From Pseudomonas fluorescens (lineage in GTDB: Bacteria > Pseudomonadota > Gammaproteobacteria > Pseudomonadales > Pseudomonadaceae): a DNA stretch of 54,486 bases. Of this stretch, positions 33,666 to 41,624 are shown piece after piece (the stretch's first letter is position 1; the number at the start of each line of letters is the position of its first letter). The notes below the pieces were generated by a model that saw only the letters and a list, made by a program, of their open reading frames with translations, did not search any database and was not told the DNA's origin. Where the stretch lies: contig NZ_CABVGX010000038.1 in the NCBI RefSeq assembly GCF_902497625.1, forward strand, positions 1-54,486. The letters are read 5' to 3'. Position numbers and translations under genes: made by a program.

Positions 33666-35202
33666 GCAGCCTCCAGTGTTGTTCGGCGATACGTTGCAGG
33701 CACAGGCGCAATTCGCCTTCCAGTGCGCGGTCTTCAATGACCGGCGGGAAGTCCCTGGCCAGTGCTTCGTGCATGGCGGCGAGCGCTGGCGGCAATGGGC
33801 GCGCATCCTCGGCCTTGCTGCGCAGCCACACGCCCTGATTGGCGGCGAGCAGGGTGGCGGCGGCGACCTGTTCGGTCAGTTCCAGCACCCGGATCGCATC
33901 ACGGGCGGCGATGGTGCCCATGCTTACTTTGTCCTGGTTGTGACATTCGGTGGAGCGCGAGAACACGCTGGCCGGCATGGTGTTTTTCAGGGCTTCGGCG
34001 GTCCAGGCGCTGGTGCCGATCTGCACCGCCTTGAAGCCGTGATTGAGCATCGCACGTTCAGCGCTGGCGCCAGACAGGTTGCTCGGCAAGCCGTGGTTGT
34101 AACGCTCGTCCACCAGCAAGGCGAGTTGCCGATCGAGCAAGTCAGCGACGTTGGCCACAAGGTTCTTCAGGCTGTCCATGGCAAAGGCGATGTGGCCGCC
34201 ATAGAAGTGCCCGCCGTGCAGCACGCGTTCGGCCTCGGCGTCGATGATCGGGTTGTCGTTGGCGCTGTTGAGTTCGATCTCGATGAACGAACGCAGCCAG
34301 CTCAGGCTGTCAGCCAGCACGCCGAGCACGTGCGGCGCACAACGCAGGGAATAACGGTCCTGCAGGCGATGCAACGGCGCGGTCGGCGCGTCGATGGCCA
34401 GATCCTTGCGCAACCACGCGGCGACTTGCATCTGGCCCGGATGAGGTTTGGCGGCAAACAGGCGCTCGTCGAAATGCTCGGGATTGCCTTGCAGCGCGAC
34501 CACGTTCAGCGCGGTGATGCGTGTGGCCAGTTGCAGCAGGTAATCGGCGCGGGCGAAGGCGAGGCAGGCCAGACCGGTCATCACTGCAGTGCCGTTCATC
34601 AACGCCAGCGCTTCTTTGGGGCGCAGCACCAGCGGCGACCAGCCCAGTTCGCGATGGACGTCGGCCGCTTGCCGGCGCTCGCCACGGAACATCACTTCGC
34701 GTTCACCGGACAGGGTGGCGGCGACGTACGACAGTGGCGTCAGATCCCCGCTGGCGCCCACCGAACCTTCTTCCGGGATCAGCGGCAGGATGTCGTGGTG
34801 CAGAAATCCCTGAAGCCGTTCCAGCAGCTCGACTCGCACCCCTGACACACCGTGGCACAACGACTGCAAACGCGCAGCAAGCACCGCGCGAGTCGCCTGA
34901 GCATCAAGCAATCTGCCCAGGCCACAGCCGTGGAACGTGTAGAGATGCCGCGGCAATGCTTCGACGTGGTGCAGCGGAACAGCGACCACGCAGGAATCGC
35001 CATAGCCGGTGGTCACGCCATAGATCACGCCTTCCTTGTCCAGAAGGGAGTCGAGAAAGCGTGCGCCCTTGGCGATGCGTTCGCGATACGCGGCGTCGTC
35101 TTGCAAGTGCGTTGGCGCCTGACGATTTGCTGCCGCCAGCACGTCTTCGATGCGCAAAGGGAGTTCGCCGAAGGTTACCGGCTCAAGCGTTGGCGTCGTC
35201 AT
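33658..35202 (-). CDS. Aromatic amino acid ammonia-lyase (HAL/TAL/PAL family)
   Basis: This 514-residue enzyme removes ammonia from an aromatic amino acid using an autocatalytic MIO group formed from Ala149-Ser150-Gly151 (VGASGDLTP). Catalytic Tyr61 (YGVTTGYG) and the family core are present. The substrate-choice positions read Phe90-His91 (YTFHGCG), where Phe-Leu is usual for PAL, His-Leu for bacterial TAL and Ser-His for HAL, so the substrate is unclear. In APE/flexirubin-type clusters such a lyase gives a cinnamate or coumarate starter. The start is the ATG at 35202 (MTTPTLEP), overlapping the acyltransferase end by 20 nt. Confidence 0.9.
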   Translation of the reverse strand: MTTPTLEPVTFGELPLRIEDVLAAANRQAPTHLQDDAAYRERIAKGARFLDSLLDKEGVIYGVTTGYGDSCVVAVPLHHVEALPRHLYTFHGCGLGRLLDAQATRAVLAARLQSLCHGVSGVRVELLERLQGFLHHDILPLIPEEGSVGASGDLTPLSYVAATLSGEREVMFRGERRQAADVHRELGWSPLVLRPKEALALMNGTAVMTGLACLAFARADYLLQLATRITALNVVALQGNPEHFDERLFAAKPHPGQMQVAAWLRKDLAIDAPTAPLHRLQDRYSLRCAPHVLGVLADSLSWLRSFIEIELNSANDNPIIDAEAERVLHGGHFYGGHIAFAMDSLKNLVANVADLLDRQLALLVDERYNHGLPSNLSGASAERAMLNHGFKAVQIGTSAWTAEALKNTMPASVFSRSTECHNQDKVSMGTIAARDAIRVLELTEQVAAATLLAANQGVWLRSKAEDARPLPPALAAMHEALARDFPPVIEDRALEGELRLCLQRIAEQHWRLHA

Positions 35203-36130
35203 CGGTCTTCCAGAAAGGGTAAAAGTTAAACCATTGTTGAGGCGCTTCGAGGCAATAGTGGCCCAAGCGTTCGGCATAGCGGGAGGTCCACTGATGAATG
35301 ACCTGCTCGCGGTCGCTACGCTTCCACACCACAGCGTCGGCGAATGGCTCCAGGGTCAGGCGATACTCGCCGGTCGGTTTTTTCAGGCAGAGCAGCAGAT
35401 TGACCGGGCACTTCAGCAGTCCTGCCAGCAACCATGGACCTTGTGGGAATGCGGCCGGATGACCGAGAAAGTCCACCGTCACGCTGCGCCCGCCATGCAG
35501 CGGCACACGGTCGCCGGCAATCGCCAGCCACTCGCCACGTTCCAGGCGTTCATGCAGTTGCAACATGATCACCGGGTCGAGTTCGCTGACCTGGATCAGG
35601 CGCAGATTGGTTGCGCCGGCCTCGCCCAGCAGGCGGTTGAACTGCTCGGCATGCTTGGTGTGCACCAGCACGTTCATCGTGACTTGTTCGCCAATCTCGG
35701 CCAGGGCGCGGCAGACTTCGAGGTTGCCCAAATGTGCACCTACGAGCAATTGTCCGCGACTGCCGCGCAGCTGGTTGCGCAGCAGCGCCGGATCGATGAT
35801 TTCGATCTGCTTGATGCTCAGTTTGCCGTTCCATACGTCGAGTTTGTCGAGCATGGAATCGGCGAACGCCATGAACTGGCCGAACACGCGCCAGTGGGTC
35901 GGGCGCACTTCCATGCGACCGCTCCAGTCGGCCAGCCGATGCTGGTATTGCCAGGCGCTGTGGCGGGCACTGCGGCCAAACAGGAAAAAGTAAAGGACGA
36001 TGCCGTACAGCAGCGGGCTCAGCAACCTGCGCCCAAGTAGCCTGGCAGCGGTCGCAGTGAATTTCATCAGCCAGAAACTGCCGCGCTCCTGGCGGTCTGC
36101 CCAGTGCTTTTTATCGGTATCTCCACTCAT
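35183..36130 (-). CDS. LpxL/HtrB-like acyltransferase
   Basis: A 315-residue lysophospholipid/lipid A-type acyltransferase. An N-terminal hydrophobic segment (LLYGIVLYFFLFG, near residue 42) anchors it to the inner membrane. The HX4E motif HLGNLE (near residue 130) is the catalytic site, and AGDRV is a further conserved block. In APE clusters it may join the polyene to a lipid or glycolipid anchor. The start ATG at 36130 (MSGDTDKKHW) overlaps the glycosyltransferase stop as ATGA. Confidence 0.87.
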   Translation of the reverse strand: MSGDTDKKHWADRQERGSFWLMKFTATAARLLGRRLLSPLLYGIVLYFFLFGRSARHSAWQYQHRLADWSGRMEVRPTHWRVFGQFMAFADSMLDKLDVWNGKLSIKQIEIIDPALLRNQLRGSRGQLLVGAHLGNLEVCRALAEIGEQVTMNVLVHTKHAEQFNRLLGEAGATNLRLIQVSELDPVIMLQLHERLERGEWLAIAGDRVPLHGGRSVTVDFLGHPAAFPQGPWLLAGLLKCPVNLLLCLKKPTGEYRLTLEPFADAVVWKRSDREQVIHQWTSRYAERLGHYCLEAPQQWFNFYPFWKTDDDANA

Positions 36131-36861
36131 GCTCGCCACCGCCGCCAGAGGATCAACGGTGCCCGCAGCAACATGGCGAAGAACAGGCGCGTGTGCATGC
36201 TGGAAATCAGCACGTTGTCGTGGAACATGCGGAAATGCGATACGCCGTCCAGCGGGTAGTGAACTTTGGTTGGCAGCCACCGCATTGGCTGATTGCGCCA
36301 CGCCAGACGGACCAGAATGTCGGAATCGAAATCCATGCGTTTGCCGATTTTCGCGCTGTCGATCAGTGCGAGCGTGGGTGGCAGAGGGTAAACGCGGAAG
36401 CCACACATGGAATCGCGGATCTGCAGCGACAAGGTATTGATCCAGACCATTACGTGGGTCAGGTATCGTGCGTACAAACGGCCTTTAGGCACGCTGGCAT
36501 CGTATTGCGGATAGCCGCAGATGACAGACTCCGGGTGCGTGAGGGACTGTTCGATGAAGAGGGCAACATCCTGCAAATCGTGCTGACCGTCGGCGTCGAC
36601 CTGCAAGGCATGAGTGAAGCCCAGGCGCGAAGCTTCGCGCAGGCCGGTCATCACGGCGCCGCCCTTGCCCTGATTGGCGGCAAGCCGGATCAGGTAAACG
36701 CTCTCGCGCCCGGCCAACTGATCCAGCACCTGCTCGCAGGCCTGATCACTGGCGTCGTCTACCAGAATGCACGGCAGGCTGCAGGCGATCAGCGCCTCTA
36801 CAACGCTGGTGATAGCCCTTTCGTGGTTGTACACCGGAACGATGGCGCAGGGCTTATGCAT
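36127..36861 (-). CDS. Glycosyltransferase family 2
   Basis: A 244-residue GT2 enzyme of GT-A fold. AIVPVYNHE at the start, ILVDDASDQA (metal/nucleotide Asp residues) and QVDADGQHD (the DXD-like motif) are intact. It has no obvious membrane helix. In the APE operon it probably transfers a sugar during assembly of the lipid anchor. Donor and acceptor are unknown. Confidence 0.9.
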   Translation of the reverse strand: MHKPCAIVPVYNHERAITSVVEALIACSLPCILVDDASDQACEQVLDQLAGRESVYLIRLAANQGKGGAVMTGLREASRLGFTHALQVDADGQHDLQDVALFIEQSLTHPESVICGYPQYDASVPKGRLYARYLTHVMVWINTLSLQIRDSMCGFRVYPLPPTLALIDSAKIGKRMDFDSDILVRLAWRNQPMRWLPTKVHYPLDGVSHFRMFHDNVLISSMHTRLFFAMLLRAPLILWRRWRA

Positions 36862-36879
36862 AAAGTTTCACCCCGCCCA

Positions 36880-37012
36880 TGTAGCAGCTGGCGAAGCCTG
36901 CGGCGGAGTGAGCAGCGCTCGCTTCAACAACGCACCGATTATTTCGAAGTACGACGAGCGGCGAACGACGACCGCTTCGCGCTCGGACGCAGCCTTCGGC
37001 AGCTGCTACAGG
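36880..37012. repeat. REP pair between ligase and glycosyltransferase genes, family A
   Basis: A forward family A copy at 36880-36905 and an inverted copy at 36984-37012 fill most of the 161-bp gap between the fused ligase and the glycosyltransferase. This is one of three REP pairs in the otherwise tightly packed APE operon. Confidence 0.87.
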
Positions 37013-37022
37013 GGTGCTGGAC

Positions 37023-38702
37023 CTAACCACGGGCGTTCTCCAGCAAAATTCGTCCGCTGGAACAGGTGGCCGTTTCGTTGCGGTAGGAGAAATACAGTTT
37101 GCTGCGACCGGTGTCGAAGCGCAGGTGCAACTGGATTTCATCGCCGGGGCGCACCAGTTGCTGGAATTTCAAAACTTCCATGCCGGCGAACCGCTCAGGT
37201 AGCACCATCAGTCGCTGAGCCAGACTCAGCGCCCAGTCTACCTGGACCACACCGGGCAATACCGGCGCCTGCGGGAAGTGACCGCTGAAGTACGCCAGGT
37301 CTGGCGGCACGGCGATCTGCAAATTCCATTCGCCCTCGGCTTCAACCTGCTGCAGCACTTCCGGCGTTCGCGGGCGTGGCGCCAGCAGCAAAGCGTCGAC
37401 CTCCGCCTGAGGCAGTTTGCCTTGGGCGTTGAGCGGTAATTGCCGCAGCAGGCGCCAGCGTCGCGGCAAGGCGAGAGCTTCACAATGCTGGCGCAAATGT
37501 TGGCGCAGTTGCCCGGTGAGGGTGCGTCGGCCCTGATTGCGCAGTGCATGCAGGCCCGACTCGCTCAGCACCAGCAACGCGCCGAGCGAGGCTCGGTTCT
37601 CCTGCACCACGCCCAGACGCGCCTCGGCGACCCATTCATGGTCCGCCAGCGCCTGTTCCAGCATCGGCAGTGAGATGCGTTTTTCTTCCAGTTTGACGAT
37701 TCGGTCGAGCCTGCCCAGCAACTGGAAGCGGCCGTCCGCTTCTATGCGCGCGGCATCCGCTGTGTGCTCGACGTGGCCGGACGGTAAATAGGGTGAGGCG
37801 ATCAGCAACGCGCCGTCATTGTCCTGGCTCAATTCAACGCCTGCGAAGGGTTGCCACAGGTCGTCGCCCTCGCGCCAGGCAATGCCGCCGGTTTCAGAAC
37901 TGCCGAGGATTTCCGTCGGCCACTGCTGCAAACGCTGCTGAAGACGGTGTGCCGCCTCGGCCGGTAACGCACCGCCGGAGGAAAATACTCGGCTGACTGC
38001 GCTCAACGCCGGCCAGTCGAGGTTGTCGCCCATGCGCTTGAGTAGCGCCGGGCTGGCGACCCAGGCGAATGCCGGATATTCGCGGCTGGCGCGCTGCAGA
38101 TCTTCCGGGAACGCCAGTTGCTTGCGCACGAACGCCCGCCCGGCGCATAGCGGCCACAGCACCCGAAACAGCAGACCGTAGATGTGCTGGGTCGCAACAC
38201 TGCCGATGATGCAGGCGTTGCCGAGACCGGCGCCCCACAGCAGCTGCAGCGCTTCGACCTCGTTGGCCAGTTGGCGCAGGGTTTTGTCGATGCGCTTGGG
38301 TTCGCCGCTGGAGCCGGAAGTGCACAGGCTCAGGGCGCAGCGATCCAGATCGAGTGCGGCGGCCGGCAATGGCGGATGCAGGAAATCCCTCACATGCGCG
38401 TCATCAGCCTGATCGGTCAGCCACACTTCCACTTCATCCGACCAGCGCTGACGCGTGTGAGCCTGCAAGTCGGCAGGCAGCAGCACGCTGACGCCTGCGC
38501 GCCAGGCACCCAGCAAGGCAATCGCCAGGTCGGCGGCGTCTTCGAGGTGCACGGCAATACGTTGCACACCTTGGGCCTGCAGACCGGCGGCCAGGCTCAA
38601 GGCCCTGGCGCACAGCTGGGCGTGATTCAACTCCGGGTCGGCCGTCACGGCCCGCTCCGGTTGAGCCTTGAGCAGCAGTTGCTCAAGTTTTATCCAGTTC
38701 AT
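37023..38702 (-). CDS. Acyl/aryl-ACP ligase fused to ApeI-like dehydratase
   Basis: This 559-residue protein has two domains. Residues 1 to about 450 are an AMP-forming ligase with LCTSGSSGEPKRIDKT (P-loop), SSETGGIAWRE and GRLDRIVKLEEKRIS; it would activate the aryl acid starter and load an ACP. Residues 456-559 are a hotdog dehydratase with YFSGHFPQAPVLPGV and likely catalytic His475, as in ApeI. E. coli APE clusters encode these as separate proteins. Start ATG at 38702 overlaps the preceding gene as ATGA. Confidence 0.9.
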   Translation of the reverse strand: MNWIKLEQLLLKAQPERAVTADPELNHAQLCARALSLAAGLQAQGVQRIAVHLEDAADLAIALLGAWRAGVSVLLPADLQAHTRQRWSDEVEVWLTDQADDAHVRDFLHPPLPAAALDLDRCALSLCTSGSSGEPKRIDKTLRQLANEVEALQLLWGAGLGNACIIGSVATQHIYGLLFRVLWPLCAGRAFVRKQLAFPEDLQRASREYPAFAWVASPALLKRMGDNLDWPALSAVSRVFSSGGALPAEAAHRLQQRLQQWPTEILGSSETGGIAWREGDDLWQPFAGVELSQDNDGALLIASPYLPSGHVEHTADAARIEADGRFQLLGRLDRIVKLEEKRISLPMLEQALADHEWVAEARLGVVQENRASLGALLVLSESGLHALRNQGRRTLTGQLRQHLRQHCEALALPRRWRLLRQLPLNAQGKLPQAEVDALLLAPRPRTPEVLQQVEAEGEWNLQIAVPPDLAYFSGHFPQAPVLPGVVQVDWALSLAQRLMVLPERFAGMEVLKFQQLVRPGDEIQLHLRFDTGRSKLYFSYRNETATCSSGRILLENARG

Positions 38703-39244
38703 GGGTGGCCTCGTACCCGTTGTCGTATCAGCCATTCAATGGCAAACAGCAGGCCCATCAATCCGTAGGAAATCAGGCCGGTATACAACATCCACCAACT
38801 CAGCGGCGCCCAAAGGGTAAGGGCGGCGGCGAGCAGGCCGTTAAAAAGAAAAAATACACACCAGACGAGCGTTACCTGGCGGGTATAAATAATCGCTTTA
38901 TGTGGCAAGCGAGGTTCGCGCAGGCGCGCGAGACGCTCGATCATTGGCGGGCCATATTTAAGGCTCAAACCGAACAGGCCGAGCATGAATGCACTGATCA
39001 GTACCGGATACCAGCGCAGCAACAGCGGGCTGTCGAACACTGCCAGCAGCACGCAAAACACGATGGCGCAGATTGCCATCCACAAGCTGCCCGGGCGCCG
39101 CCCTCCGAACATCGCACGCGCCAGCCACAGGCTGCCCAGCAGCAGGCCGAACTGCCACGGCGCGAAATGTTCCATGCCGAAATACACCGCGAAGGGGTAC
39201 AGCAGGCCCGCCAGCAGCAGGCCGAGGCCGATCATTCGGCTCAT
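38699..39244 (-). CDS. COG4648-type membrane protein of the APE operon
   Basis: A 181-residue inner-membrane protein with five or six helices (about 4-24, 30-46, 53-70, 77-93, 120-140, 150-170) and a hydrophilic stretch with conserved Arg/Pro (PPMIERLARLREPRLP) at about 97-112. Proteins of this family are found almost only in aryl polyene clusters. Function is not established. ATGA overlaps on both sides. Confidence 0.82.
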   Translation of the reverse strand: MSRMIGLGLLLAGLLYPFAVYFGMEHFAPWQFGLLLGSLWLARAMFGGRRPGSLWMAICAIVFCVLLAVFDSPLLLRWYPVLISAFMLGLFGLSLKYGPPMIERLARLREPRLPHKAIIYTRQVTLVWCVFFLFNGLLAAALTLWAPLSWWMLYTGLISYGLMGLLFAIEWLIRQRVRGHP

Positions 39245-39495
39245 GCGGCCGGTTGAACCAGACGGTAAACCGCCTCGACCACGTCGCTGACCGTGCGTAC
39301 GGATTTGAATTCTTCGGCAGCAATTTTCTTGCCGGTCTGACGCTTGATGTGATCGATCAGGTCGACCGCGTCGATACTGTCGATTTCCAGGTCCTGATAC
39401 AGGTCGGAATCAAGACTCACACGTTCCGGCTCCAGCTCGAAGAGTTCGACCAGGGCATCGCGCAAGGTATTGAAAATGTCGTCACGAGTTTGCAT
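39241..39495 (-). CDS. Acyl carrier protein (second, ApeF-like)
   Basis: An 84-residue acyl carrier protein. The phosphopantetheine Ser lies in DLEIDSIDAVDL (residues 35-46), inside a typical four-helix acidic fold. One of two adjacent carriers, as usual in APE operons. ATGA overlap with the membrane protein. Confidence 0.92.
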   Translation of the reverse strand: MQTRDDIFNTLRDALVELFELEPERVSLDSDLYQDLEIDSIDAVDLIDHIKRQTGKKIAAEEFKSVRTVSDVVEAVYRLVQPAA

Positions 39496-39504
39496 GGTCC
39501 GGTC

Positions 39505-39780
39505 TCAAGCTGCCTGTTTTGCAGTGACAAATGCCGCAAGGCTCGCCACGTTGCTGAAGTGATTGCGAGTGTCTTTGGCGTCGGCATCAATTTTGATGCC
39601 GTATTTTTTTTGAATCGCCAGGCCGAGTTCCAGAGCGTCGACGGAGTCCAGCCCCAAGCCATCGCCGAACAAGGTCTGGTCATCGCCAATGTCGCTGGCG
39701 CTGATGTCTTCAAGTCCCAGAGCTTCGATGATCAGTTCTTTGATTTCGTGCTTGAGGCTAAGAGTGTGTAGATCGCTCAT
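39505..39780 (-). CDS. Acyl carrier protein (first, ApeE-like)
   Basis: A 91-residue carrier protein starting at the ATG at 39780 (MSDLHTLSLKHEI). The attachment Ser is in GLGLDSVDALELG. Its ends (KYGIKIDADAKDTRNHF) differ from the second ACP, which suggests distinct partners. The gene overlaps the acyltransferase end by 23 nt. Confidence 0.92.
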   Translation of the reverse strand: MSDLHTLSLKHEIKELIIEALGLEDISASDIGDDQTLFGDGLGLDSVDALELGLAIQKKYGIKIDADAKDTRNHFSNVASLAAFVTAKQAA

Positions 39781-40570
39781 CTTCGGCGAGCTCCTTAGTA
39801 AAGTAGGAATGCAGGTAATCATTGAGCTTGCGCGAGGCTTGCGGCGCAGGGGCCAGCGCGGCGAAGGCCTGTGGGTCTATATCGGCCCCGACACGAAAAC
39901 TGAAGTGCACGCGGCGTTTCGGGATCCGATACCACGGTTCGGCCTTGGTCAATGTGGTGGGGCTGACCTTGATGATCACCGGGGTGAGGATTTTCGCACC
40001 GCGCACCGCAATCGCAGCGCCGCCCCGATGAAAGGCCGGCGGCTCGCCTGGCTGGGTACGAGTGCCCTCGGGAAAAATGATCAGCGTCTGGCCACTTTTC
40101 AGCGCGTCAGCCGCGGCGTCGAGCATATCCATACTGCCGTCGTTGCTGATGTATTCGGTGCAGCGCAGCGGGCCACGGGTAAAGGGGTTTTCCCAGAGGC
40201 TTTGCTTGACCACACAGTTGGCATGGCGTACCAGACCGATTAGGAAGACCACGTCGATAAGAGACGGATGATTGGCGATGATCATCTGTCCGGGCCTGCC
40301 CAGTTTTTCCGCGCCGTGAAAGTCGTAAGTCAGTACGCCGGTGCGGGCCATGAATTGAACAAAAAACCAGAAGCAGCGGCTGACCGTCCGTCTTGCACGT
40401 AGCCGGTGGGTCTGGGCATCCCCGGGAAAGCAACCCAGCAACGGGAAAATCACCAGGCGCAGGCACAGCCCGCCCAACCCGAACAGGGCGAAACTAGCGG
40501 CAGTGGCCAGCAAGCGCCAGTAATAGGCGTCGCGGTTTTTTCCGTTTACGGGTTGCGTTGCCAGGTCCAT
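39758..40570 (-). CDS. PlsC-like 1-acyl-glycerol-3-phosphate acyltransferase
   Basis: A 270-residue acyltransferase with one N-terminal hydrophobic region (FALFGLGGLCLRLVIFPLLG), the HX4D motif NHPSLID and the FPEGTRTQ motif, both intact. In the APE operon it is probably a cluster-specific enzyme transferring the polyene or an acyl chain to a glycerol- or lysolipid-type anchor. It overlaps the chain-length factor by 25 nt. Confidence 0.9.
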   Translation of the reverse strand: MDLATQPVNGKNRDAYYWRLLATAASFALFGLGGLCLRLVIFPLLGCFPGDAQTHRLRARRTVSRCFWFFVQFMARTGVLTYDFHGAEKLGRPGQMIIANHPSLIDVVFLIGLVRHANCVVKQSLWENPFTRGPLRCTEYISNDGSMDMLDAAADALKSGQTLIIFPEGTRTQPGEPPAFHRGGAAIAVRGAKILTPVIIKVSPTTLTKAEPWYRIPKRRVHFSFRVGADIDPQAFAALAPAPQASRKLNDYLHSYFTKELAEDERSTHS

Positions 40571-41274
40571 ACGCGCTTTTTCCAGGCATGTTGGCAGGTG
40601 GTCTGCTGGCCGAGCAGAGTACGCAAGAGATTCAGGGCATGGGGCCAGTTAGCGGTGGGCACGTCGGCAGATGTACTGCTGAGGGACAACTGCCAGTCGT
40701 TTCCGGAGGTGAGCAAGAACGCCACCGCATAAGGGAACGGTACGTCATCGATCCAGGCCGAATAGGCTTCAGGCGGCTGCTCCTCGGCCACTATCAACAG
40801 GACCGCGGGAGCGCCTTCGTTGAGCAGAGCGGCGGCCTCTAGCATGCCGTGTTCAAGCCCGTCACCGGCCGCGGCGAGTGCCGTCATTTCGCTGGTCTCG
40901 CCACGCATGATCGACCACAAACCGATAACGGCATTGTGCACTGACAGACTGAACTGAGTGGGTGATAGCGGCTCATCGGCGGCGAGATCGCTGAGAATTT
41001 CGAAGGTGCGCGGGGTTTCGCCGTGACGGGAAATATAGACCAACGGCAGATCGTGGCGACCATCGGCCAGAGGCCAGCCAACACTGAACGCCATTCGCGC
41101 CAAGCGACTGAGCCGCCGTCGCTGCATGGCAGGTAGAAACGCAACGTCAGGGGCGGCATCTCTGCCCTGAAGCACGACCGGCTGTCGGCTCCAGGTCTGC
41201 CAATCGTCCACGCTTTCGAGCCCAGGGGCCCAAGCGCGCCATTGGGCGATGTTGAAGTTGATCAAGGCATTCAT
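40546..41274 (-). CDS. Ketosynthase chain-length factor (ApeC-like)
   Basis: A 242-residue ketosynthase-like protein of the PF13723 family, lacking an active-site Cys and much shorter than a true KS. The SVHNAVIGLWSIMRG motif and the EHGMLEAAALLNEG stretch are typical. It likely pairs with a ketosynthase to set polyene length. It is the first gene of the APE operon. Start ATG at 41274 follows AGGGGCGGG by a short spacer; an in-frame codon further upstream is not preferred. Confidence 0.88.
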   Translation of the reverse strand: MNALINFNIAQWRAWAPGLESVDDWQTWSRQPVVLQGRDAAPDVAFLPAMQRRRLSRLARMAFSVGWPLADGRHDLPLVYISRHGETPRTFEILSDLAADEPLSPTQFSLSVHNAVIGLWSIMRGETSEMTALAAAGDGLEHGMLEAAALLNEGAPAVLLIVAEEQPPEAYSAWIDDVPFPYAVAFLLTSGNDWQLSLSSTSADVPTANWPHALNLLRTLLGQQTTCQHAWKKRVWTWQRNP

Positions 41275-41357
41275 CCCGCCCCTGCGGGCTTTTCCTGACG
41301 CAGTGAGTCGCAAAGCCGCGATTCTGCTGACGTGACGCCAAGCGCCGAGTGGCGCGC

Positions 41358-41386
41358 ATTATCCCGGTGCAGCGGGCGTGTAGCAA
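41358..41386 (-). promoter_or_regulatory. Candidate sigma-70 promoter of the APE operon
   Basis: On the - strand TTGCTA (41386-41381) and GATAAT (41363-41358) are 17 bp apart, close to consensus. Transcription would start near 41351 and give a leader of about 77 nt before the chain-length-factor ATG. It is the best pair found in the 350-bp divergent gap. Confidence 0.55.
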
Positions 41387-41405
41387 ATGTTGGTTACATT
41401 TTGCT
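41382..41405. promoter_or_regulatory. Dyad overlapping the APE promoter -35 box
   Basis: AGCAAATGT (41382-41390) and ACATTTTGCT (41396-41405) form an imperfect inverted repeat around TGGTT. Its left arm coincides with the -35 of the candidate promoter, as expected for a repressor site. No regulator gene lies in the operon; the nearest, the ynfL-like gene, is 19 kb away. Confidence 0.5.
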
Positions 41406-41542
41406 CAACAAAACAGGCCGGTTGGTCGGTGCTGAGCTGTCGTTTGGCCATTATCCATATCTTCATGGGGAAATCTGTCAGCTCCGGTCCCCAAGTGCGC
41501 GTTGAGTTTTCAGCTGAGTGAAGTGAGATTGTCGATAACTCT

Positions 41543-41587
41543 GTAGTCCGAATACCGACGAGGTAGCTAAGCAGCGCTTCGGACTAC
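41543..41587 (+). promoter_or_regulatory. Inverted repeat in the parA leader
   Basis: GTAGTCCGAA (41543-41552) and TTCGGACTAC (41578-41587) are exact 10-base inverse copies with a 25-nt loop, ending 37 bp before the parA ATG. It could be an RNA hairpin or a binding site. No T-run follows, so termination is unlikely. Confidence 0.4.
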
Positions 41588-41624
41588 TACACTCGGGCAT
41601 TCTTTGATACACGGAGGTTTTGAC

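Noticed and set aside
41275..41624. Small gene in the APE/parA divergent gap
   Set aside because: No frame with a start, ribosome-binding site and plausible composition was seen; the region is explained by promoter and dyads.
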